This document shows, piece by piece, positions 35,652 through 43,545 of a stretch of DNA of 64,000 bases. Both the position numbers and the translations under genes were made by a program. Every line of letters starts with the position of its first letter. The stretch's first letter is position 1. The stretch lies in contig OY969094.1 of NCBI GenBank assembly GCA_963697695.1, positions 2,702,949-2,766,948 on the forward strand, read 5' to 3'. The stretch comes from VRUE01 sp963697695 (GTDB lineage Bacteria; Actinomycetota; Thermoleophilia; Solirubrobacterales; 70-9). Under the pieces are notes generated by a model, which had not been told where the DNA came from, did not search any database, and was given only the letters and a program-made list of their open reading frames with translations.

Positions 35652-38600
35652 AGCGCCACATCTCCCCACTCGCCCTAGCCCTCTGTGCCCTCACCACCTT
35701 GCTCCCCACAGGAGCAAGTGCAGCACCGGCACCGGCCTGGAAGCTCACAATCACCTCCCAGCCAACCAACTTCATCCCGGGCTCCAGCGGCAAAGGCAGC
35801 TACATCCTGCTCGCCACCAATGTCGGTGCTGGCACCGCCGAAGGCGCCGGTGCCAGCGAAATCACGATCGAAGACACGCTGCCCGCCGGCCTTGTCCCGG
35901 TCGGATCGGGCGCTTCTTCAAAGGACCCCGCCTCGGCGAAATTCACCTGCTCTGTCGCTGCCCAGACGGTCAAATGCAAAGGCCCCGGCCCTGTTCATGC
36001 CGGCTTCTCGGTGTGGACGGAGATCCCCGTCAACGTAACCGCGCCAGAGGGCTCAGTTCTAACTAACGAAGCCACCATCTCCGGCGGCGGCGCTCTGCCC
36101 GTGCAGGCCTCCACGCCGGCCACGATCTCAAGCTCCATCCCACCCTTCGACTTCCTCGAGGGCGATAGCGGCTTCTCGGCTCCGGTGATCGAAGAAGACG
36201 GTACCGCCGCCACCCTCGCCGGCTCCCACCCCTACGAGGCGATAGTCGATCTCGGCTTCCCCACGATCGAGCCCGCCGGCTTTCTCACCTCTGCCGGGCA
36301 CCTGCGCGACGTAACCGTCGAGTTTCCGCGAGGGATGCTGGCCAACCCGCTGGCAACGCCAACCCGCTGCACCGAGGCCGAGCTGACCAGCCAGATCAAC
36401 CCCGGCTGTCCCGCCTCTTCCCAGGTCGGCACGGTGACCATCCTCACCTCCACCGGAGCGATCATCCCCAACGCCACCCCCCTCTACAACATGGTGCCCC
36501 CGCCGGGGACGCCGGCGGTCTTCGGTCTCGACGCGCTGGGAGTGGGCGTCTTTGTCCACATCAAGGCCGCGGTGCGCACCGAGGGCGACTACGGCGCCTC
36601 GGGCACCACTAACGACATCCTCGCCCGCGGCCTCAACCCGATCCTCGACGTAAGGGCGGAGCTTTGGGGCAACCCGACCGACCCCGCGCATAACTTCGTC
36701 CGCGGCCTGTGCCTGTTCGAAGCGCCACCACCCTGCACGGTGCCGCCGAAAACCACCGCCTTCCTCGCTCTGCCGAGCGATTGCCCGGGCGATTCGCTCA
36801 CCTATCGTGCCCGGGCGGACAGCTGGGAGGAGCCGGGTCTCTTCAGGGAAACAAGCTATGAGAGCTCAGCGGCGAACGAAGGCCCCCCGAGCCAGATCGA
36901 AGGCTGCGGTGACCTCGGCTTCAAACCAAGCATCAAAGCCCAACCCACGACCAATCTGATCGGCTCCTCCTCGGGCCTTAACTTCACCCTGACCCAGCCC
37001 CAGGAACTGGAGCTGTCGGGCCGCTATACGGCCCCGGTCAAGGACACGAGCGTCACCTTCCCCGCGGGGATGTCGGTCAACGCTTCCTTCGCGAATCAAA
37101 GACAAGCCTGCACCAGCTCCCAGATCGGCCTCCTGACCCCGATCGGAGCCACCCCGATCCGCCTCTCAAAGGCCCCCGCAGGGTGTCCAGACGCCTCCAA
37201 GATCGGCTCGATCAGCGCAAGCTCGCCCCTGCTCGATCACCCGGTGCAGGGAGCCGTCTACGTCGCCAAGCCCTTCGACAACCCCTTCGACTCCCTCACC
37301 GCGGTCTACCTGGTGATCGAAGACGAAGCCTCTGGCATCGTCGCCAAGTTCGCCGCCAGGGTCACCCCCGACCCCGTAACAGGCCAGCTGACGACCACGG
37401 TCACCGAAGCCCCCCAGCTGCCGATCGAAGAGCTGAGGGTGAACCTCTTCGAAGGCCCGAGGGCGCCGCTTCAGACCCCGCCCACCTGCACGCCGCAGAC
37501 GACGAGCGCCAACCTCACCCCCTGGAGCGCCCCGGAAGGCAAAGCGGTAGTTGCAAGCGACTCCTTCACCCCGAGCGCTGCTCCGGGCGGCGGCCCCTGT
37601 CCCACCGACCCCGCCGCCGCTCCCAACGCACCGAGCTTCAAAGCAGGCACGCTCAACCCCAAAGCGGGTGCCTTCAGCCCGATGGTCCTGCGCCTCAGCC
37701 GCGAAGACGGCTCCCAGCGCTTCAGCTCGCTGGAAACCGTCCTGCCCAAAGGCCTCCTCGCAAAGCTCGCCGGAGTCCCCTACTGCTCAGAGGCCCAGAT
37801 CGCCCAGGCCCAGGCAAGAAGCAATCCCAACCAGGGCGCGATCGAGCAGGCCAGCCCCAGCTGCCCGGCCTCCTCGCAGGTGGGGACGGTCACAGTCGGA
37901 GCAGGAGCAGGCCCCAGCCCCCTCTACGTCGGTGGCCGCGCCTACCTCGCCGGCCCCTATAAGGGCGCGCCGCTCTCGATCGCGATCATCACCCCGGCGA
38001 TCGCCGGTCCCTTCGACCTCGGCACGGTCACGGTCAGAGCCGCCCTCTACGTCGATCCGGCAACAGCACAGGGCAAAGCCCTCTCCGATCCCCTGCCGAG
38101 GATCCTGCACGGGATCCCCGTAGACGTGCGCTCGGTCGCCGTCGACGTCTCAAGGCCCAACTTCACCCTCAACCCGACCAACTGCAACCCATTGGCCTTC
38201 GGCGGGAGCGTCACTTCGACGCTCGGCCTGAGCTCTCCATTGAGTGACTATTTCCAGGTCGGAGGCTGCCAATCCCTCCCCTTCAAGCCCAAGCTCACCA
38301 CCCGCCTCTTCGGCCCCACCCGCAGGGGAGCAAACCCCCGCTTCCGAGCGATCCTCACCGCCAGAGCAGGCGATGCCAACATCGCCAAAACCGTCGTCGC
38401 CCTGCCCCATTCGGAGTTCCTCGACCAGGCCCACATCAGAACCATCTGCACCAGGGTCCAATACGCAGCCGACGCCTGCCCCAAAGGCTCGGTCTACGGC
38501 CACGTCAAAGCCATAAGCCCCCTCCTCGACTATCCGCTCGAAGGCCCGGTCTACCTGCGCTCCTCCTCCAACGAACTCCCCGACGTGGTCGGAGCCCTCA

Positions 38601-38899
38601 AAGGTCCCGCTCGCCAACCGGTCCACTTTGACCTGGTCGGCCGCGTGGACTCGGTAAACGGCGGCATCCGCACCACCTTTGAAACCGTCCCCGACGCTCC
38701 CGTGACCAAGGCGATCGTCTCCATGCAGGGAGGCAAAAAGAGCCTGCTCGAGAACTCCACCAACATCTGCAAGGGCACCCACCGGGTGAAGGTGAAGATG
38801 GTCGGCCAGAACGGCAAGCTGTTCAACTCCAAGCCTGAGCTCAAGGCCGATTGCCCGAAGAAGGGGAGGGGCAAGGGCAAACGGGGCAAAGGCCGCTAG
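35648..38899 (+). CDS. Module B: large exported DUF11-like protein (array family 4)
   Basis: 1083 aa. Signal peptide ending SAAP/APAW, DUF11-like domain with ITIEDTLPAGLVPVGSG, then the same long beta-rich body as module A. The similarity is mosaic: a central stretch (from GPPSQIEGCGDLGFKPSIK to about NPTNCNPLAF) is almost identical to module A, short patches differ, and the last ~215 residues are identical again. Basic tail KKGRGKGKRGKGR. It overlaps the upstream stop by ATGA. Confidence 0.72.
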   Translation: MKRHISPLALALCALTTLLPTGASAAPAPAWKLTITSQPTNFIPGSSGKGSYILLATNVGAGTAEGAGASEITIEDTLPAGLVPVGSGASSKDPASAKFTCSVAAQTVKCKGPGPVHAGFSVWTEIPVNVTAPEGSVLTNEATISGGGALPVQASTPATISSSIPPFDFLEGDSGFSAPVIEEDGTAATLAGSHPYEAIVDLGFPTIEPAGFLTSAGHLRDVTVEFPRGMLANPLATPTRCTEAELTSQINPGCPASSQVGTVTILTSTGAIIPNATPLYNMVPPPGTPAVFGLDALGVGVFVHIKAAVRTEGDYGASGTTNDILARGLNPILDVRAELWGNPTDPAHNFVRGLCLFEAPPPCTVPPKTTAFLALPSDCPGDSLTYRARADSWEEPGLFRETSYESSAANEGPPSQIEGCGDLGFKPSIKAQPTTNLIGSSSGLNFTLTQPQELELSGRYTAPVKDTSVTFPAGMSVNASFANQRQACTSSQIGLLTPIGATPIRLSKAPAGCPDASKIGSISASSPLLDHPVQGAVYVAKPFDNPFDSLTAVYLVIEDEASGIVAKFAARVTPDPVTGQLTTTVTEAPQLPIEELRVNLFEGPRAPLQTPPTCTPQTTSANLTPWSAPEGKAVVASDSFTPSAAPGGGPCPTDPAAAPNAPSFKAGTLNPKAGAFSPMVLRLSREDGSQRFSSLETVLPKGLLAKLAGVPYCSEAQIAQAQARSNPNQGAIEQASPSCPASSQVGTVTVGAGAGPSPLYVGGRAYLAGPYKGAPLSIAIITPAIAGPFDLGTVTVRAALYVDPATAQGKALSDPLPRILHGIPVDVRSVAVDVSRPNFTLNPTNCNPLAFGGSVTSTLGLSSPLSDYFQVGGCQSLPFKPKLTTRLFGPTRRGANPRFRAILTARAGDANIAKTVVALPHSEFLDQAHIRTICTRVQYAADACPKGSVYGHVKAISPLLDYPLEGPVYLRSSSNELPDVVGALKGPARQPVHFDLVGRVDSVNGGIRTTFETVPDAPVTKAIVSMQGGKKSLLENSTNICKGTHRVKVKMVGQNGKLFNSKPELKADCPKKGRGKGKRGKGR

Positions 38900-38958
38900 A
38901 CAAAGACTTTGCGCGCAGTCGATATCCAGTCAATCGAAAGCACAAGGAGTAACCAGTC

Positions 38959-39855
38959 ATGCACAAGAAGCGCAATAGAAGGAGGGCGGCTCTTGCGGCA
39001 ATCGTTGCCGGCATGCTCGCCATGCTCGCCTTCGCGGGAAGCGCCTCCGCGAAACTGACGGGTGAGTTCACCCGCTTTGCCCCATGCCCCTACACCAACG
39101 CAGAAGTAAAACGCTGCCTTTACTCAGAGACCAAAGGCGGCAGCGTCGTGCTCGGCACAAAGACGGTGACGATCACAGGCACGACCGTCCTGCAGGGCGG
39201 CCTGACCAAACCCAACGAAGCAGGCGTGCGCAGCCTCGTCGCCCCTAAAACCGGCGTCGCGCTCTCCAAAGTCCCCCAGGCGGTCCCCGGTGGCCTGCTC
39301 GGCATCGTGCCGCCTGAAAAATCCCCGCTGCTGGTCAAACTGCTCTCGGCGTTCTTCTTCGAAAATGCCCTGACCGGCGTCAACTCAACCCTTGAACTGG
39401 CCAAAACGGTCGGCGACGTCAAGGTCAACGAAAACGCGCTTGCCGAAAGAATCGGCGTAGCCCTTGAAATGCCGGTGAAGCTGAAGCTCGATAACCCCTT
39501 CCTCGGCAAAAGCTGTTACGTCGGCAGCTCCGGCTCGCCGATCACCTTCAAACTGACATCCGGCTTCACATCTCCGCCGCTGCCCAACAAACCGATCGAA
39601 GGCGCTGCGGGCGAACTGTCGCTGCTCGAAGAAGGCGCCGTCCTTCGCCTCGACAACGCCAAACTCGTCGACAACGCATGGTCTGCACCGACGGCGAGTG
39701 GCTGTGGAGGGATCCTCTCCTTCCTCGTCAACCCGATCATCAACTCTCAGATCGGGCTGCCCTCAGCCGCAGGCAAAAACACGGTGATCCTGAACAACAC
39801 GATCTGGCAGGCACCGGCCTTCGCCGTTAAAACCAATGACGAAGAAAATCCCTAG
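38959..39855 (+). CDS. Module B: ~298-aa exported protein (array family 5), duplicate
   Basis: Residue-for-residue identical to the protein encoded at 27816-28712, including signal peptide and the FAVKTNDEENP end; the 59-bp upstream spacer is also identical. Two perfect copies 11 kb apart imply a very recent event or active homogenisation. See the module A entry for the domain description. Confidence 0.75.
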   Translation: MHKKRNRRRAALAAIVAGMLAMLAFAGSASAKLTGEFTRFAPCPYTNAEVKRCLYSETKGGSVVLGTKTVTITGTTVLQGGLTKPNEAGVRSLVAPKTGVALSKVPQAVPGGLLGIVPPEKSPLLVKLLSAFFFENALTGVNSTLELAKTVGDVKVNENALAERIGVALEMPVKLKLDNPFLGKSCYVGSSGSPITFKLTSGFTSPPLPNKPIEGAAGELSLLEEGAVLRLDNAKLVDNAWSAPTASGCGGILSFLVNPIINSQIGLPSAAGKNTVILNNTIWQAPAFAVKTNDEENP

Positions 39856-39886
39856 CCGCAGCGGCTCACAAGGAGATGATGAGACA

Positions 39887-40507
39887 ATGAAACTCAAGGC
39901 AACACGCATCCTCTTGGCGGGCGTGCTTGCGCTGATGCTCGGCTCTGTTTTTGCCGGCTCGGCCGCTGCTGCACCCGCCTGGAAGTTCGAAGGCAAATCG
40001 CTGGAAGGAAAAGAGGTGATCGTGGGTGCTGCCATCGACAGCAGCCTGACGATCCCCGGTCTGACCACGAAATGCGCCAACTTCCTCTACAAAGTGACGA
40101 TTGAAAACAGCGCAGGAACCGGTAAAGGAAGCGTCACCGAACTGCCGCTGTTCAACTGCACCACGAGCAGCAAATACTGCACGGTCGACACGATCGGCGC
40201 AGAAAAACTGCCCTGGGCAGCGCAGCTGAAAACCGTATCGACCAAAAACTACATCTGGATCGAAGGAATCAGGGTCTCGATCCTCTACGGCGGAGAATCC
40301 TGCGCCCTGGGGGAAACGATGGTCGCCGTCACCGGCACCGCCGGAGGCCTGCTTGACAACACGACCGAAACCGCCACCTTCGACGCGGCAAGCTTCAGCG
40401 CCACAGGAGCCAAACTGACGGCGCTGAGCACCTCGATCGAATGGAAAGGCGTGTTCCCGACCGAAGCATTCGAATGGCACAGGGGACAGGCGCTTACCGT
40501 CTCCTAG
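39887..40507 (+). CDS. Module B: ~206-aa exported Cys protein (array family 6), duplicate
   Basis: Identical to the protein at 28744-29364. Start at ATG 39887 after AAGGAG. Signal peptide, four clearly placed Cys motifs and the SCALGETMVAVTGT segment as in copy A. Module C has no member of this family. Confidence 0.75.
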   Translation: MKLKATRILLAGVLALMLGSVFAGSAAAAPAWKFEGKSLEGKEVIVGAAIDSSLTIPGLTTKCANFLYKVTIENSAGTGKGSVTELPLFNCTTSSKYCTVDTIGAEKLPWAAQLKTVSTKNYIWIEGIRVSILYGGESCALGETMVAVTGTAGGLLDNTTETATFDAASFSATGAKLTALSTSIEWKGVFPTEAFEWHRGQALTVS

Positions 40508-41316
40508 CGCCTCCCGGCAAGGCCAGGAGCGCCGCAGTCCTTGCGGCGCTCCTGGTTGCGCTCTTTGTCGCCTCGGGGTGTGGGGGGGACTCTGAGGACT
40601 CTGGGACGCAGGGCACCCAGAGCTCCACCCAGAGCGCAGCGGTCGATGGATCGGGCGCCGATGCCACCACGCCCTCTTCCAAGGCTTCCTCGAAACAGGG
40701 AGCCAAGACAGGCAAAGGCAATGGCTCCTCGCCCGCCTCATCGAAGACTTCACAGCCCAACCAAGCCCAAGGCAAGCAGGCCCCGCCGCCGGCCATCCCC
40801 AAAGGCCCACGCGAGCCCGAAGCCACGCCCGAGCAGCGTGCCGAGGCGACCGTCGCCTCGATCACCCTCCTCAGCCCCGCGATCGGAGCCCCGGCAGGAG
40901 AATCCACCTCGCCTCTCCCCGCCGCCTACACCTGCAACGGCAAGGACACATCGCCGCCCCTGCGCTGGTCGGGCGTCCCCGCGGGGACCCAGGAACTGGT
41001 CCTCTTCGTGATGAACCTCGTTCCCGTCAATGAAGAGCTCTTCTTCGACTGGGCCCTCGCCGGCATCGACCCCGGCCTCGAAGAACTGAAGGAAGGAGAG
41101 CTGCCCAAGGGCGCTGTCCTCGGCCGAAACGGCCACGGCAACCGGGCCTACTCGATCTGCCCCCAAGGCAAAGCCGAAACCTACATCTTCGCTCTCTACG
41201 CGCTGCCGCAGAGGCTCAATGCGAAGCCCGGCTTCGATCCGCTGACGCTGCGCAAAGAGGTGATGGACCTCTCCGGGGACGTGGGGCTGATGGCGGTGGG
41301 GGTGGGGGGCGCGTAG
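40474..41316 (+). CDS. Module B: PEBP (YbhB/YbcL)-type lipoprotein, duplicate
   Basis: Same as the lipoprotein at 29331 except at the end, where LSGDVGLMAVGVGGA replaces LSGNVGLMAVGVG because the repeat block ends here. Lipobox VASGC, long Ser/Pro/Gln spacer and PEBP fold are intact. It is the last gene of module B and is followed by promoter P3. Module C lacks a counterpart. Confidence 0.85.
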   Translation: MAQGTGAYRLLAPPGKARSAAVLAALLVALFVASGCGGDSEDSGTQGTQSSTQSAAVDGSGADATTPSSKASSKQGAKTGKGNGSSPASSKTSQPNQAQGKQAPPPAIPKGPREPEATPEQRAEATVASITLLSPAIGAPAGESTSPLPAAYTCNGKDTSPPLRWSGVPAGTQELVLFVMNLVPVNEELFFDWALAGIDPGLEELKEGELPKGAVLGRNGHGNRAYSICPQGKAETYIFALYALPQRLNAKPGFDPLTLRKEVMDLSGDVGLMAVGVGGA

Positions 41317-41359
41317 CTCCCTGCCTCGCTGGCACTCCGACTTCGCTCAAGCCAGAATG

Positions 41360-41410
41360 GAAAACCTGTCTGGTTAAAAGTTGACGGCGGCTGCACCCTT
41401 GCACGATCCT
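41360..41410 (+). promoter_or_regulatory. Array promoter P3: GAAAAC-N15-TTGACG-N18-GATCCT
   Basis: GAAAAC 41360, a weak second box TAAAAG, TTGACG 41381-41386, GATCCT 41405-41410. A long dyad (CTTGCAC 41398-41404 with GTGCAAG 41441-41447, inner CTCGGG/CCCGAG) overlaps the -10 position, so part of it may act as DNA. ACCGTAA at 41448-41454. Confidence 0.5.
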
Positions 41411-41474
41411 CTCGGGCAGGGAGGGAGACCCTCCCGAGTAGTGCAAGACCGTAATTCAAAAGAGATGAGGAAAG

Positions 41475-42167
41475 ATGAGCAACGCAAAGCGAGGCCTGCG
41501 GGCCTTCGGCTTGACGCTCGTGGCTGCCATGGGGTTGATGGCGTCCATGGCGGCGGGAGCGTCGGCGATTACATGGGATGTGGGGGGCAAAGAGATCGCC
41601 GGGACTGTGACGGCTTCAGGCAAACTAAAGTCTGGACAGACAGCGTTACTATTAGTGCCAGCGCAAAGCCTCGTCCTTCACTGTACGGGCTTTACTGTTA
41701 ACGAAGGGAGCCTGCTTACTAATAACACCGCTCACGCTAATCTTAAATACACTGGATGTACTACTAAAGTCAAAGGCGTAGAAAGCGCTGGCTGTAAACC
41801 TGAAATTTTAGAAGTCAAAGCGAAGGTCTTACCGATCTTACATACCGACGGCCTGGTATATCTGTTAGTTCACCCGTTAACTGCGGGGCAGCCCTTCACC
41901 ACGATCCATTACAACGAAGAAACCTGCGCGCTGCCGCCGTTACCGACGGTGACGGGCTCTACTGTTTTTCATTGCGAAAATATAACCACAGGCCTTAAGT
42001 TATCTTGTTCGCATCCGAAAACCAACATCTTAATTTTACCAGCAGATCCAGCATTATTCCCAAGTGACACTCTTCAGTACGGCCTGAATGCAGCCGCTAT
42101 TCATGGTAAGGCGGAAATATTCCTTACCGGTGTAAATGCCGGTAAAGAATTCAACGCCTTAATTTAA
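41475..42167 (+). CDS. Module C: TTA-rich exported six-Cys protein (array family 1)
   Basis: 230 aa. MSNAKRGLRAFGLTLV with signal cleavage near GASA, then a mature part with Cys in LHCTGF, TGCTT, AGCKP, EETCAL, FHCEN and LSCSH. It ends EFNALI and is closest to the 18926 protein. About 13 TTA codons, all after the signal peptide. Followed by a strong TTCACAC/GTGTGAA dyad and hairpin H1 copy 3. Confidence 0.75.
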   Translation: MSNAKRGLRAFGLTLVAAMGLMASMAAGASAITWDVGGKEIAGTVTASGKLKSGQTALLLVPAQSLVLHCTGFTVNEGSLLTNNTAHANLKYTGCTTKVKGVESAGCKPEILEVKAKVLPILHTDGLVYLLVHPLTAGQPFTTIHYNEETCALPPLPTVTGSTVFHCENITTGLKLSCSHPKTNILILPADPALFPSDTLQYGLNAAAIHGKAEIFLTGVNAGKEFNALI

Positions 42168-42225
42168 CTCCAAGGTATGAAGAAGTAAAGAGCATCATTC
42201 ACACCTAGTTGTGTGAACCCCAAGA

Positions 42226-42256
42226 GATGCGGACCGCGCTAGTCGCGGTCCGCATC
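42226..42256 (+). terminator. Array hairpin H1 (copy 3)
   Basis: 13-bp stem GATGCGGACCGCG/CGCGGTCCGCATC, loop CTAGT. Preceded by a TTCACAC-CTAGTT-GTGTGAA dyad about 20 nt upstream. Confidence 0.6.
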
Positions 42257-42316
42257 AAATGGGGCCGGAGGGTAAAGCAAGAGAACACTGGGGAACGCAA
42301 GGCGGAGACAGAGGTA

Positions 42317-42484
42317 ATGAGCGGGGAGATAGAAAGCATCGCTCACAAGTGCTGGCGCGATCACACAGCCTCCACTATCTATAGGGACTTCACGCAGCGG
42401 CTCGCCAAACGGCCTTGTGCATTTGCCGGGTGGATTCCCGGCAGCTTGCAAACCAACAGGCTGCGCGGAATCGCCGGCCACTGA
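42317..42484 (+). repeat. Orphan leader repeat L (copy 3), no collagen-like gene follows
   Basis: The 496-bp gene-free stretch 42168-42663 contains hairpin H1, this leader, a run of nine G (42511-42519) and promoter P4. The leader keeps the GAAAGC/TGGCGC/TATCTA elements and ends CCACTGAGCAGC. Where copies 1 and 2 continue into the collagen-like start, this one runs directly into the promoter of another family-1 gene. A 55-codon frame (42317-42484) stays in register with copy 2. Confidence 0.7.
42332..42381 (+). promoter_or_regulatory. Array promoter L3: GAAAGC-N15-TGGCGC-N17-TATCTA
   Basis: Same element as L1 and L2 with one base change in the box. It has no collagen-like gene to serve and could only read into the 42664 gene. 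Confidence 0.4.
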
Positions 42485-42552
42485 GCAGCAAAGAGGCGAT
42501 GGATATCTCTGGGGGGGGGATAGCTGAGTTCCCGACCCTTCGGGCCGGAATG

Positions 42553-42603
42553 GAAAGCCTGCTTCGCTAGGGGGTTGACCTTTCTGCTGTTCAGCGAGAT
42601 GCT
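42553..42603 (+). promoter_or_regulatory. Array promoter P4: GAAAGC-N16-TTGACC-N17-GATGCT
   Basis: GAAAGC 42553, TTGACC 42575-42580, GATGCT 42598-42603. A leader hairpin GCGGAAG/CTTCCGC (42612-42628), ACCGTAA (42635-42641) and AGAGGA precede the gene. The box-to-hexamer spacing is one base longer than in the other copies. Confidence 0.5.
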
Positions 42604-42663
42604 CCTGAAGCGCGGAAGCAACTTCCGCACCTTGACCGTAACTCAAAGAGAGGAACAGAAAGA

Positions 42664-43353
42664 ATGAGCAACGCAAAGCGAGGCCTGAGGACCCTTGGCT
42701 TGTCGCTGGTAGCTGCTATGGGGCTCATGGCCTTCATGGCGGCTAGCGCACACGCGGTGACCTGGGACATCAACGGCGCTGAAATCAAAGCCAATGAAAC
42801 CATTACTGGCAAATTGAAGGCCGGTCAGACAGCGTTAATTTTAGTCCCGGCGCTGAGTCAGGTCATTCACTGCACCGGGTTCAATGTCCTTGAAGGTACG
42901 CTGAGGACCGACAACACCGGGCACGCTAAAATAACGTATACGGGCTGCACCACGAAAATCAAAGGTGTGGAAAATGCAGGGTGTAAACCGGAAATCTTAG
43001 CCGCGTCGGCTAAGATCTTACCGATCTTACACAGCGGTAAAGTTTATTTCTTAGTTGAGGCTTTAACCGCTGGACAGCCTTACGCTGAAATCCACTATAA
43101 CGAAGAAACGTGTGCGCTGGCGCCGTTAGTTTCGGTGACAGGCACAGTTGTGTTCGAGTGTGAAAATGCTGGGACAGGTGCGCAGAAAGACTGTAAAGAA
43201 GCAGCTTCGCCGCAGTTAATACGTCCGGCTCCACCTGCCTTATTCTTGGGAGACCCCCTGAAAATGGGTGCGTCCGCAGCAGAAATCCACGGCAAGGTGG
43301 AACTCAGTCTGAGCGGTGCAAATGTGGGCAAAGCATTCAACGGCTTAATCTAA
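42664..43353 (+). CDS. Module C: second TTA-rich exported protein (array family 1)
   Basis: 229 aa. MSNAKRGLRTLGLSLV signal peptide ending near ASAHA, then VTWDINGAEIKANET as in the 18926 protein. Cys in IHCTGF, TGCTT, AGCKP, EETCAL, FECEN and KDCKE; ends AFNGLI. About 11 TTA codons after the signal peptide. It sits directly beside another member (41475), making module C the only one with two. Closed by hairpin H1 copy 4. Confidence 0.75.
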   Translation: MSNAKRGLRTLGLSLVAAMGLMAFMAASAHAVTWDINGAEIKANETITGKLKAGQTALILVPALSQVIHCTGFNVLEGTLRTDNTGHAKITYTGCTTKIKGVENAGCKPEILAASAKILPILHSGKVYFLVEALTAGQPYAEIHYNEETCALAPLVSVTGTVVFECENAGTGAQKDCKEAASPQLIRPAPPALFLGDPLKMGASAAEIHGKVELSLSGANVGKAFNGLI

Positions 43354-43405
43354 GCTCACGAGCATGAAGTAGAGTTCCAATTACACCTAGTGTGATGATT
43401 CCAGG

Positions 43406-43437
43406 GATGCGGACCGCGCAGATGCGCGGTCCGCATC
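43406..43437 (+). terminator. Array hairpin H1 (copy 4)
   Basis: Stem extended to 14 bp (GATGCGGACCGCGC/GCGCGGTCCGCATC), loop AGAT. The sequence after it keeps traces of the L-leader start (CGGGGCTC..GTAATGA) before turning into the next gene, indicating a deletion. Confidence 0.6.
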
Positions 43438-43545
43438 GAACGGGGCTCGGTGAGTCAAAGCGAGTAATGAAGGGGCAGGAGGCAAAGGGGTTGGAGTGGC
43501 CCGACAGTGAACCTCGTCACGCTAAAATATTTCAGATTGAACCCG

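Larger units (their letters stand above)
38252..41277 (+). repeat. Near-identical 3.0-kb block, copy 2 (partner at 27109-30134)
   Basis: Offset of exactly 11,143 bp from copy 1. It covers the 3' end of the DUF11-like gene, the 298-aa and 206-aa genes and nearly all of the lipoprotein gene. It ends within the last codons of the lipoprotein, where the two copies separate. Confidence 0.9.
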
